This document shows positions 24,135 through 35,172 of a stretch of 64,000 bases of DNA, piece after piece (the first letter of the stretch is position 1; every line of letters begins with the position of its first letter). The stretch lies in contig CM046876.1 of NCBI GenBank assembly GCA_025667525.1, positions 529,458,538 through 529,522,537 of the forward strand. The letters run 5' to 3'. A program made the position numbers and the translations under genes. This DNA is from Glebionis coronaria (taxonomy: Eukaryota > Streptophyta > Magnoliopsida > Asterales > Asteraceae). The notes under the pieces were generated by a model. The model did not search any database, was not told where the DNA came from, and saw only the letters and a list, made by a program, of their open reading frames with translations.

Positions 24135-27100
24135 TTAAGGTGAACAAGGCAAGCCAAAGAAGAGTAGGCAAGGTTCCCTTAAGCAAGATCGAGCACGGTG
24201 ATAGACAGTGTGATGAAGTGCAAGCATATCTCCATAAGTTCCAAAAATCTTTCCTTTTATTTCATCAGATGGATACTGAGATGGCTTAAAAATTGCAATA
24301 CCGGGATCGAACACCTTTTCCTTTAGGGGAAAATAACACTCAGGCTCAGTAGACCTTGAAGAAGATCCGCTTATAAATATGACAATCTCATCCTCAGAAG
24401 GTGGATAAAGAGGTGTCAAAACATAAGTACTACGGATATCGGTGTCTTCCGGCTTCTTCTCCTTTGAAACGGTTTTCTTCATATCCAAAGGAGGATAAAG
24501 ACCAAAATCAAAGTCCAAAGGAGGAGCATCACTCTCATTTGGGAAGTAAGTGTTGAGAAAAGTAGCAAAATCTTCCTCAAATGAGTAGTCATCCAAAGTA
24601 GGATCAAGTGTTGTTGGCGGAGGATCTTCATCAAAAGTAGGAGTAAGGTCATCATGAGAAGAATCACTCGAGAGAGTATCAACATCATCAAAATCATCAT
24701 AAGTTGGCATGTCTGGATACTCTGAAACAAAATTATCATAATCATCCCCATCGGAACTAGAATCATCATCATAATCATCATAGATAGGTGGAGAGTCATA
24801 AATTGGCGGAGGATCTAAATTGGAGAGAGAATCATCCACATCATCTTTGAAAAGTGGATTGTCATAGCAAGTATCGAAAAGAGGATTGTTGTACACGACA
24901 AAATCATCAAGCACATTAAACATATTCGCTGATTCTCTTCCATTGGGTTTTGTTGTGATCTTCCCCATTTTAAAAACTTGTGCATCATTCCCGACTCTTA
25001 AGATTAACTCACCTTCGGCAACATCGACTAAGGCTTTTCTGGTTCTCAAGAATGGCTGACCAAGTATTAACGGAATACGAGGGTCTATTTCATAATCAAC
25101 AACAACAAAGTCGACCGGAAAATTGAACGTGCCAATTTTAACAAACACATCTCCGGTAATACCAACGGAGTAAGCGAGAGTGCGATTTGTAAGCTCAAGA
25201 GTCATCTTTGTTGGTGTAAGGTCGGGTAATGATAACTTTTTCCAAACACTTAAAGGCATCAGATTAATACTTGCCCCGAGATCGGCTAAGGCAGTAAATT
25301 CTTCGGTTTTGTTAAAAATTCAACGCAACACAAAACGACCGGGATCTCCAAGTTTTTCCAGAAGTTATTTAAGAATGACTGCAGAACAGTTTTCATTTAA
25401 GCGTGTGTTGACAAACTAATCCATCTTTTCCTTCTTGTTAAGCAATTCCTTGAATGCTTTGACGAATTTCGGCATTTAGACAAGTGCTTCAATGAGGCTA
25501 ATGTTGAAATTCATTTGAGAGATCATCTTCATAAAAGAAGTGATTTGAGCATCCTCTTTAGTAAGCAATTTGCTCTTGTCTAACCGAGAAGGATAAGGGA
25601 TGTTGGGTTTATAGGTGGAAGGTGGTAAAGGTTGAGATGTTGAAGGTTTATAGGTGGAAGGTGGGGTTGGTGAAGGGTGTTTCTTGGGTACTTCTTCATG
25701 AGGTGGAGACGGTAATGGAGAACTAATACTAGGCGTGGGAGTAGGAGGGATAAATGGTGGTGGAAGAGGTGTAGATGGGGTAACTGGGGGAGGGATAGAT
25801 GGTCCTACAAGAGTTGCTCCACTGCGTGTAGTAATAACACTCACATTCACTCTCGGGTTGGTGATGGTATTTGAAGGAAGAGAGCCCGAACTAGAGGGTT
25901 GATTACTTGGTAAGAAACTAGCCAACATATTCTTCAAATCATTTGTTTGAGTGGTAAAAGAGGTTTGTATATCATGTCGAAGCTCGGATCTAATATCATT
26001 ACCTTGCTTAGTGATATCTCCTTTCAAGTTGATAATTTGGCTTTGCAGATTCTTAATTTTCTCTCCTTGGGTCCTCATGAAAGCTTCTACATCTTGATTA
26101 ATAGGTGGTGGTTGTTGAGCGGGTGGGTGATAAGGATTAGAAGCTCGAGGTGGGTTTGGGTTGCTTCTATTGTAGTTGTTGGGGTTATGGTTTTGAGGAG
26201 AAAAACCCGGTGAAAGAAAGTTGTTCGAACGGTAACTTAGCAAGTTACGATCACCTTGAGGTCGGGCTTGATAGTTTTCCGTTGAATAGTTACCATAAGC
26301 CGCACACACGTTTTCCGGATTGTCATGAGTAGAAGGACAATCAGTGTATGAATGAGGACCACCGCAGATCTCACAAGAACTTGCAACAGCTTTAACTTGT
26401 TGTTGTTGATTTGTAGCCAAGAGTTGCATGTTTTTGCTCATTTCAATCATTGCGCGGGTCAATTCGGTGATATCAGGGTTTGAAGAAGTAGAAGACACAT
26501 TGACTCTCGGGTTTGATCTTGAGGATGCGGATGAATCCCAATTTTTGTGATGAGTAGTCATGTTCTCGATAAGCTCTCTACACTCCTCGGGTCTTCTTTT
26601 CATAAATGTGCCACCAACGGCTGCATTAATCGTATCACGATCACGAAAAGTTAAACCATTGTAGAAAGTATCAATTAAGGTGACGGGGAGCATGTTGTGG
26701 TTTGGACATCGATCGATCAAAACATTATATCGTTCCCAAGCATCAAAAAGTGATTCATAGGGTTCTTGAGTAAATCCACTAATTTGATTCCGAAGGCTCG
26801 TGACCATGGATGGTGGAAAGTAGCGCGATAAAAATCGTTGAGTCATCTCGTCCCAAGTATGAATTGAATTCTTCGGAAGACGATCAAACCATTTTTCGGC
26901 ATGGTGGGATAAGGTGTGTGGAAATAGGTGAAGGCGAAGAAAATCTATAGTAACACCGGGAAACTTCATGCTTTGAGTAACGGTAATGAATTTGTCGAGG
27001 TGTTTATTGGCATCATCATTCGGTAATCCGCGAAATGGACAAGTATTTTGGACTTGTTGGATCATGTGATGCTTCAACAAAAACTCTGGAGCCGTGATTT

Positions 27101-27266
27101 GCATCGTTGGTTGACAAAGCTCCTCCATTGTTCGAAGATCGGGTGGGGGAACATTGTTGTTATTATTATTGTTGAGGTGCGGTGGGTTATTGTTGTTGTT
27201 CACACCTGCCATATCTAAATCTTCACGAGTCTCTGGCTCAAAATAAGTGGAAGATCTAGTACGCAT
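24135..27266 (-). pseudogene. Athila gag-protease polyprotein with four nonsense codons
   Basis: A capsid plus aspartic protease polyprotein. The start is placed at MRTRSSTYFEPETREDLDMA (27266), as Athila gags typically begin MRTRS, rather than at the upstream ATG at 27329. Order: an Asn-rich linker; the gag core (HMIQQVQNTCPFRG, HAEKWFDRLPKNSIHTWDEM, YNGLTFRDRDTINAAVGG); a knuckle CEICGGPHSYTDC; a helical segment; a proline-rich tail. The protease has ALADLGASINLMP and VPLILG-like RIPLILGQPFL, followed by a very acidic Asp/Ser/Pro extension of about 150 residues and a stop at 24135. Between 25478 and 25260 four stop codons interrupt a single continuous frame; there is no frameshift across 1044 codons. 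The element ends here without reverse transcriptase. Confidence 0.9.
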
Positions 27267-27508
27267 ACACCTGCAAAAGCAAAAGAAAAAGATACCAAAG
27301 AAATAGAGAATATATATGTACGTGTACAAATAAAAATAAAAATCTTTTTGGATTTTTGAATTTTTGAATTTTTATGTATTTTTATCAATTTTTAATTTTT
27401 ATAGATTTTTGAAAATTTTTGAGCAAGAAAAATAACGTTCACGAGTGAACGAATCCCAAAATTCAACGCGTCTCTCACAGAAAACCGTTAATCTTTACGA
27501 AAAGAGGC

Positions 27509-27521
27509 GGCAGCGGCACCA
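27509..27521 (-). other. Athila primer-binding site (tRNA-Asp type)
   Basis: On the minus strand this reads TGGTGCCGCTGCC. It matches 11 of 13 bases of the tRNA-Asp site used by Athila/Tat elements (TGGCGCCGTTGCC) and sits two bases from the LTR. Confidence 0.85.
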
Positions 27522-27523
27522 TT

Positions 27524-29556
27524 TAATACAAGGTTTTTGCCAAGTATAAAAATTTGTTCGTCTCGGTGTCTAATCGAATTGACTATTGGTTTAAGTGTGA
27601 CTCAGTCATCTTTTGGTTAAAAAGAATATTTTTGTCGTTGTTGTAAAATAAAATTGCAAAACTTTAAAGTAAAAGGCAAGGTAAATAAAGCTATAAATGA
27701 TTAAAAAGTAAATGACGAGAAATTAAGACTTTGAAAGTAAATTAATTAAAAAACGAGAAATTAAAGCTTGACGAAAAGTAAATAAACGATCTTAAAAAAA
27801 AATAGGAAAACGAAACAATAAATAAAAATAAAACTAAACGAAGAAATTAACTATCGACTCGAAAATAAAGTTTGCTTAATGAAAAAGGAGAGAATAAAAC
27901 TAAAATGGTAATTTAAACCTAAACGAGACAAAACCTAAGGTGGGTACTAAATAAAAGATAAAACTTAAACTTTTGCAAAAAATACTAATACTAAAAATTG
28001 ACAAAAAATATAAATAAAAATACGTGACTTTCAGAATTAAAATCGGAACAACTTTCAGATAAAACTAAACAATTACGGAACAATAATAATAAATAAACAA
28101 GCTAGCAGGCAAGCAGCTGGAAGCTGCCAACCAGGCACCTCAAATTGGCGCCAAAACTAGGGAAGCTGGCAGGCACACAACTTAATTTCTTCGCAATATA
28201 AACAGTATTCTTCGGAATCTTCTTCGCAATATGTATTTTTTCGGAATGTTTGTTTTTCAGAACATTTTTCGGAACTTTTTGTTTTTTAGAACATTTTTCG
28301 GAATAATTGATTTTTTCAGAAAAAACAAGAATCTTCGGAAAAACTATAATTTCGGAAAAAAGGAGTTTTTCAGAGAAATGCTAATCTTCGGAATATCAAA
28401 TATTTTCATAGAAATGACAAATTCAGAACTTTCTTCGTAATAATGTTTTTCAGATTTTTTTACTTTTTCAGAGTTTTTGACTTTTTCGGAATATCAAACT
28501 TTTTCAGAGAAAACAAATTCAGAGAAATGAACAATTTCAGGAAAAATAATTTCAGAAAAAGGGAGATCTTCGGAATAATAAACCTAATCCGAAAATATGA
28601 AAACAGACACAGTAATATCTAAAAATCAGAAAATAAGCTACAAATAAGCAAAAATCAAATAAGCAGTTTACCAAAACTTAATCTAAAACACTTTTAAGAA
28701 AAACTAATTAAACCACAAATTAAAAACTTGAAAAACACTAATAAAACTAAAAATTAAAAATCAACTTTTAATAAAATAAACTAATAAAAACACTTAACTA
28801 AAATCAAATCAAACATACAATAAGCTATCAAATCAATAAGCTAACACAATCAAAAACATAAAAACATAACAATTAATCAAATAAGCATAACAATAAGCAC
28901 ATAAGCATAAAGATTAACAAAAATAAGAAAGGTAGAAAGAGAGATTAATATAAAACTTGATTAAAATTAAGGATTCAACAACAAAATTAAGAGACTTACT
29001 TGAAATTAAAGGCAAGAATTTAAATGACAATTAAGTAAATGACAATATGAAAGTGCTTGGAAAATAAAATAGAAAGACTAATGTGTCAAATTAGCTAACA
29101 CCTCCAAATGTGTCATTAGGAGTGTATTTATAGGAGGATTAGTAAGTGTTGATCTTTTCTTCCTTTTCTCGTCTTTTCCTCTTTATAAATTCTTCGACTT
29201 TCTCGACTTTGTCACGGGATAAATTGAACTCGTCTTATAATTTCTTCATTTATTAGACTTGAGTTATCCGACTTCATTAAACTTCCGTCTTTAGACCTTT
29301 TCCTCAATAAATCATCAGAATAGGCCTTGGACTTCCGTTCTTTTTGCACTCTTGATCTTTTGACTTCGTCTTTTGTCTTTTTATTCGATGAAGCCCGTGA
29401 AAGACCGCGTTTTCTTCCCTTTTCACATTTTGATCCTAAATCACAACAAAAACACAAACCACGCATAATTCTGACATTTATGACATAAAATACACGTTTT
29501 GGCTTGGTTATTATTATAATTAAGTGGTAAAAGGATAAGTGTTTTCACACATATTA
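27524..29556 (-). repeat. Athila 5' LTR
   Basis: The direct-repeat partner of 19977-22015. On the minus strand it begins TAATATGTGTGAAAAC and ends CCTTGTATTA, so both LTR termini are TA rather than the usual TG/CA. The flanking AGTAC duplication fixes this boundary. Confidence 0.93.
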
Positions 29557-29561
29557 AGTAC

Positions 29562-30351
29562 CTTGTTGCTAAAGACCCTAAATTCATGAGCCATTAACTA
29601 TCTTCTGACTTGATATTGTGAGTCGGGAATAGCCGCTTATTATAATAATAGTACTATTGGGTTGACCACCCTATCTGAGACCAGGGCATTACGCTGAGTA
29701 ACCTCTGGGAAGGATAATTTACGGGAATAAGAATGTGGTATTCTAGCAACTGATACCCTAGAGGGGCAATGGTTTTATTCTAGTCATGTCGGCATTTGGC
29801 GTGGGTGACTATTTCGTTAAGGGATCGGTGTCATGAGCTTAAATACAATGTTTTGCCTTGAATATAGATTGTGTGTACGACAATTCTATAAATGATTATG
29901 ATTGATTTTCTTCTTGTGTTCAAATGTGATTTGATAAACATATAGACTCGCTCAACATTATTGTTGACTCGTTTTAGCATGTGTTTCAGGTAATAGGAAG
30001 TGATGGAAGGCGGAGCTTTGCTGTGGAGGTTGTGGGTTGACTTTTGGAAGAATGTTGGTCTAAAAACTATTTCTACCCTTTTATTGTTGAACAATTTGTT
30101 ATATGTTTGTGTACTGTACTAAACTTGTTGGTTGTTGATCGAGATCCATGAGGACTAAAAGCTTTACTCTGGTGTCGTTTTAGTACATTATGGGATGAAA
30201 TTATGTTTTAGACCTATTATGAAAATGTTGTTTATGTCTTTATGTGTATAAATCTATCTTTTGAGTCGTTCAATATACCTTGTGTGATGATGCTTGTGTC
30301 TAGCACCCAATTGTGTATTTCCGCTGCGCAATGTAAATTGGGGGTGTTAGA
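29562..30351 (+). repeat. Gypsy A 5' LTR, part 2
   Basis: It resumes after the AGTAC duplication and ends at gggggtgttaga, just before the primer site. Together with part 1 the LTR is about 2.6 kb. Confidence 0.78.
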
Positions 30352-30354
30352 GAT

Positions 30355-30366
30355 TGGTATCAGAGC
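30355..30366 (+). other. Gypsy A primer-binding site
   Basis: TGGTATCAGAGC, a perfect 12-base match to the initiator-methionine tRNA 3' end, three bases after the inferred LTR end. Confidence 0.95.
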
Positions 30367-30615
30367 TACAAGTGATAGAGAACTGGGTCGATTTTAAAAT
30401 TTTCCTAAACTATAACTTTGGTGTCGAAAGTATTTATTCTTCAAAAGCACACAACTCCTCTGCAACACTCTGGTAAGATCACTTTACGTTTTATTTTGTA
30501 TTATAGATGTATCCCTCATAACTGAAATGAATTTCCCGAGTATTTATTAAGTAAATACTACGATATTGTATTGGAATTATTGAAAGTATGATGAGTGCTT
30601 GTTAGTATCATATTT

Positions 30616-33600
30616 CACTACTACACAAAACGCTAAAAAGACCCCCTTAAAAAGATTGGTTATGAAAAAACATGTCTCTATGACCAAAAATGGTGGGAAG
30701 GGAATGCATGGAAACTGGTTTTCTTGAAAAAAACTAGTCTCCATAATGTGAATTCTAAAGAAACCGGTTTTTAAGATGCAACCAGTCTTTTTTATAAAAG
30801 TAAAGACACTGGTTTTTACGTAACAACATGTCTCTATGTGTTTGTTTTATGAACACCATTTTATATAAAAAAACCAGTGTTTTTACACATTTTAAGACAT
30901 TGGTTTTTAAAAAACCAGTCTTGTTTTATTTTAATAGATTGTGGTTAATTTTTTTAAACTTAAAATCATAAGGACAAAACGGTACATACTTGTATTAAGA
31001 TTGTATTAATTATCATTCCAAATTCATTTTTGAACGTTACTAAACTTATTGGATTTGTAAACAGGACATATTATGCAAAATCTGAAAAATCGCACAGTGT
31101 CCGTACCGACACAGTTAAAATTTAATTTTTACATTTATATGGCACGAGATATTTAATAAAATGATTTATTAAATTATTTAATATTTTATTAACATTTATT
31201 TGAAACGAGAATATTTAAATTGAAATCAGTTTTCCTTAAAACGAGGCTCGTCCGAGATACCTGATAAATAATCAATATTTTTAAAGGATGTTACAAAATA
31301 TTATAAAAAAATTGTCAAGTGAATACTTATTCTTATAGGAAAAATCATTTGGAACGCAATGGCGAAAGTTTCTTGTCTTGAATCATTCGTTAACTATCAT
31401 AAACGAGCCCCGAACCATTAAACTATGGAATTTATAATAAAAGTTATACTTTTAACCCTAAGTTATATCCACTTTACACTTTTACTTTAATATAAATAAA
31501 AAATAATCATGTTGTATATTCATTTTTCAAAAACCCTAACCCTTATACCAAAAACACACATACAATTTCACTCCTCCTCTCATCTTATTTTCTGGCCCCT
31601 CCTTTTATTTCTCCGGGAATATTTTTTTGTTTTCACAAATACCACCACATAAAACCTCCATCAAAGCCCTCCATCTCTATCATCATCACTCTCGCCATCA
31701 CCACCACTGCCCTATTTAGCCACCACCACCGTCTATCCCTCTATAATCACCACCATAACAGATCTGCTGCTACCCGCACCACGAATAACCACCAGCGTCA
31801 CCCATGGCCGCCATCCAACACCACGACCACCATCACCACGCTACACCGTAAAATCCACACCAGCCACCATTACATCAGTCGTCGTTCACATCACCACAAC
31901 CACCACACTGTGACTGTCACCATTCGCCCAACCACGACCACTCATAACCGCCATCGTGGTCACCATAGCAACACCACCACACAGCCATCACGAAGGCCTT
32001 TGGTTGGAAGTTTTATTAGTTGCCTTCTTGATTTGTTTAACTGGGTTATGCTGTAGCCACTTTTATTATGTTTCATATTGTTGCTTACATAATCTTTAGC
32101 AAGTATGTCCATTTATGACGATGTTAGTTTACATAATCAAAAATGATTGATTTAAATGTTAGTTTAAATTGTTTTTGTTTCACTTTTGTATGTTTGTTGC
32201 TTCAGCTTTGATGGCCACATATCTGTCTCTCATGCAGTTGCACTGGTTGCCCATGCTGCAGTGTGTCTATTAAATTCTAGACAAGATTTTGAATCCTGAT
32301 GGTAGTGATTAGTTTACTAAGGTAGTGATGCATGATGATCTTGATTATGTGAAAAGATATAGCATATGCCCGTATGTACAGTTCATTCTACATGAATACC
32401 ACAAGCTTCGGTAAATAGAAGGTGCAACATTTATGCTAATATCAGAAAGACCACAACTTGCAAGCTTGAAGTTTGAGGTTTGGTTTTGACAATTAAGTAG
32501 GTAACTATATAAGCAGTAGTTGAAATTTTGGGGGATCATGAGCTAGCTGTGTTGGTTGGGAAGCTGGACTCTTCTAGTCTTATTAAAGTTGTTTATCTCT
32601 GATCTTTTTAAATAGGAAAAGTATCCATGGGGAAAAAGGATAAGAAGAGAAATGGGAATAGTAAAGATTGGTGGGGATAGGGGTAGTTCACACTAGCCGA
32701 TTAATTGAAAATTCTGTAAGATTTGTGTTTCCCTGACCAATTAGCCCATAGACCATCTTGTTAATTCATATATATAGTCAACTAGTGTTGAGAATCTTGA
32801 AAGTTTTTACAGAAACTTCATGATAGTTTATTCGTAATGCTGTTTAAAGCTAGTCGTGAGCTCAATCAGTACGAACTCGTAAAACAAACATGCTTGTTCT
32901 CAGCTAGAAATTATTCGTAATGCTGTTTCTGATTTACACACTCCACATCTGCAACGCTATCAGACATGATCTGGTTGTGGATGGACATTCTCATTTCACC
33001 TCTAGTATACCTTCTCCATGACAGATAGGACTTTAATATTCTGTTAAAAATTAACTCGAGAACAGAGCGTAAGCTATAGTAGTTGTGTTAGTATCCGTTA
33101 GTAGCCTTAACAACTCTTTTCCACAAGCCAATGCTTTAGATTTTAATTCCCTTCGTTAGTCTGATTTGCATCTAGCTTATTGTGTTAATTTGATTAAATT
33201 ACTTGTAGGTACCGTGGAATAACGAGCGTCCGTTGGATAAGAAAGAGTTGAACGCGATTGTTGGAGCTTGGTTTACATTGTGGCGACAAGTTAAATAAAA
33301 ACAAATTTGATTCGAAATATGTATTTGACAATTTTAATCCTTCCAATTAATAAAGTTGTCTTTATTTACATACATTTGTTGTTTATAACAATTCAAGTCC
33401 TTTAATTTAGTTTTTTTTAGAATTCTTGTATTTACATTATTTCATTGTAGAGGGTTAAATTTGTAAAATTTGGATTATAATAAAAATTCCAAAGTTTTAT
33501 TTAAAAAAAATTAATTAAAAAGAGACTGGTTTTTAGAAAAAAACACATTTTTTTACTCCATAAAAAGACTGGTTAGATGCTCTTAAAAAGACTGCTTTCT

Positions 33601-33798
33601 GGAGATTAGTATGGAGACCAATCTATAAAGAGACTTGTTTTTATGAAGATAACCAGTGTCGATTCTTTTAATAGAGACTAGTTTAAAAACCAGTCTCTTT
33701 ATGTTTCGAGCAAGGAGATCCTCCATATAGAGACGTCCTACAAAACCAGTCTCCATTGCCTTTTTGGACCACTCTCCATGGACTTTTTTGTACTAGTG
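30616..33798. mobile_element. CACTA (En/Spm-like) transposon, non-autonomous
   Basis: It starts CACTACTACACAAAACGC and ends TTTTTTGTACTAGTG, giving CACTA...TAGTG termini with a longer imperfect match (CACTA-TACAAAA). A 3-base duplication TTT flanks it (30613-30615, 33799-33801), as expected for this superfamily. About 300 bases at each end are packed with variants of 'aaaccagtct'/'agactggttt' in both orientations, the usual subterminal transposase-binding repeats. There is no transposase. The interior (31500-33300) looks like host-gene-derived sequence: a stretch coding-like in histidine/threonine codons (31640-31990) and exon-like blocks with acceptor sites. Confidence 0.92.
33209..33298 (+). 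pseudogene. Exon-like fragment captured in the CACTA element
   Basis: Directly after an 'acttgtag' splice-acceptor-like sequence there is an open frame of 29 codons, VPWNNERPLDKKELNAIVGA and then WFTLWRQVK, ending in TAA. A T-rich tract precedes the acceptor. It resembles the last exon of a plant gene picked up by the transposon. I do not recognise the gene. A second block at about 32207-32290 (after ttgcttcag; reads SFDGHISVSHAVALVAHAAV) may be another exon of it. Intron-exon structure is inferred only from the splice-like motifs. Confidence 0.35.
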
Positions 33799-33932
33799 TT
33801 TATTTTTGCGAGCATTGCATAAACATCATTTTCATTGTGTTGCATAGCATAGATTACGTATAACATTGCATACTAATTTTTGTTTTGTTAACAATGACAT
33901 TAAGTATCCTTGAACCCTTATAATTGTAGAAA

Positions 33933-34776
33933 ATGGCTGGTTTACCTCGTGAGGATGGATAGATTGATATGACTAATGTATTGGACGGTGAGGAAGTAGA
34001 TAACTTTGGTTCTAGTGACGATGAGGAGCCTTATGAGTATTTAGATGATGGAGTTACTCCTATTGCAGTTGGACAGACCGAGCCTGAAGTGATTCAAGGT
34101 AGTTATGTTTCAAGAGTTCATGTTGTGCCACAGACTGTTCCAGACTGTCAGCGACCTGTTGTACGTTCTTCGACGCCTACTTGTGATGCTTATATGAGCA
34201 GTTTGCCTGGGATTGCATTTGCTAGGGGTGATGTTCCTGTTGAGTCGAGTAGTGCTGCTAGTGCTCGATCTATTCATGATGGAATATCTAAGGTTTATTG
34301 TCCAGGTCATAGGTCTTATGATGATATTTTCTGGTTTCTCAAGAAGTTTGATAGATCCTTGTTTGAAAGGTATTTGGTTGAAACCCGTGTGATTAGGAGG
34401 TTTGAGCAGAATGAGAAGAGGTTTGACAGGTTTGTTAGTAGTGTGAAGAGATCAGAGTTTGTTAGAGCAAGGGAAATGGATGAAGTTCTTAGTTTAAGAT
34501 CCATGGTGTTGAATTTGAGTGGGCAAATTGAAAGGTTATGTGAGGAGAAAGAAAAAATGCAAGGTTGAATGCGTGTGGTTTGCCTATGAGATCATTTCCT
34601 AGTCGAGGTGTGGTGATTCGTGATGTGCCAAGTCAGGTTGAAGCTCAAGTTTTGGTGAAGCCAAGTGAAGGAGGAAGTCGAAAGGGAAAGGAAAAAGTGG
34701 GGAAGATTCTGAGAAAGATGATAGCAGTAGTGATGATGAGCTGATGTACAAGAAGCTGCGGAGATCAGATGTTTAG
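33933..34776 (+). pseudogene. Leader open frame of Gypsy A, upstream of gag (unknown function)
   Basis: A separate coding region between the primer site and gag. An ATG at 33933 (MAGLPREDG) meets TAG at 33960 and continues in frame from 33969 for 199 codons. The N-terminal part is acidic (DDEEPYEYLDDG); then comes a Ser-rich stretch. A helical, strongly charged block, YDDIFWFLKKFDRSLFERYL, is followed by a coiled-coil-like segment rich in Glu/Arg to 34568. Frame changes then allow a further 65 or so codons (VIRDVPSQVEAQVLVKPSEG, a Lys-rich patch, and an acidic end EKDDSSSDDELMYKKLRRSD) to TAG at 34774. Ordinary Ty3/Gypsy elements have no such frame. It is not gag, protease or an envelope by any motif I can see; no membrane segment is apparent. 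It is broken by at least one stop and two shifts. Confidence 0.6.
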
Positions 34777-35172
34777 TTCTTTTATATTGTTTTTATTAGC
34801 CTTGTTGTAATAGAACTTATGTAGAATGGTATTGTAGTTTATGATGAAACTTAATGACTTTTAAGTTTGTCGTGATGAAGGGTTGTAGTGACATTACTTG
34901 TCACAATTTTGTGGAAATTTTCCAACGCAATCCAAATTACCTTCATGACTTATGATTTGTCTTATTAGTTCTTTTGTGAATTGGTTAATGATTCATTATG
35001 AATTGTGTTGTTGGTGCATGTAGTATCCATGTTACATCTTGATAGAGAAATCCTTATTCTTATCTTGATAGGAATACTTACTTGTTCTTTTTCTTTTATG
35101 GTGACACAGGAAGGAGTTGGGAGGCATTTTTCTGACTTTACTAAATTGTTGTTTGGTTAGTTTCCTAAAAAC

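Larger units (their letters stand above)
19977..29556 (-). mobile_element. Athila-type Ty3/Gypsy element, gag-protease only
   Basis: A complete insertion of 9580 bases with a perfect 5-base target duplication AGTAC (19972-19976 and 29557-29561). The two LTRs (2033 and 2039 bases) are near-identical in direct orientation. On the minus strand the order is LTR, tRNA-Asp-like primer site, gag-protease frame, about 2.1 kb noncoding, purine-rich tract, LTR. The gag, the DLGAS protease and the tRNA-Asp primer all indicate the Athila lineage. Reverse transcriptase, RNase H and integrase are absent, so it could only have moved with enzymes supplied in trans. Its insertion interrupts the LTR of Gypsy A. 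Confidence 0.92.

Noticed and set aside
24479..24799. A Met/Leu/Ile-rich 106-codon minus-strand frame that looks like membrane protein
   Set aside because: It is a shifted reading of the Asp/Ser-rich tail of the Athila gag-protease frame.
31640..31990. A histidine-rich coding exon of a functional gene
   Set aside because: The block is coding-like in composition, but no continuous frame with start and splice sites could be traced, and it lies in a transposon.
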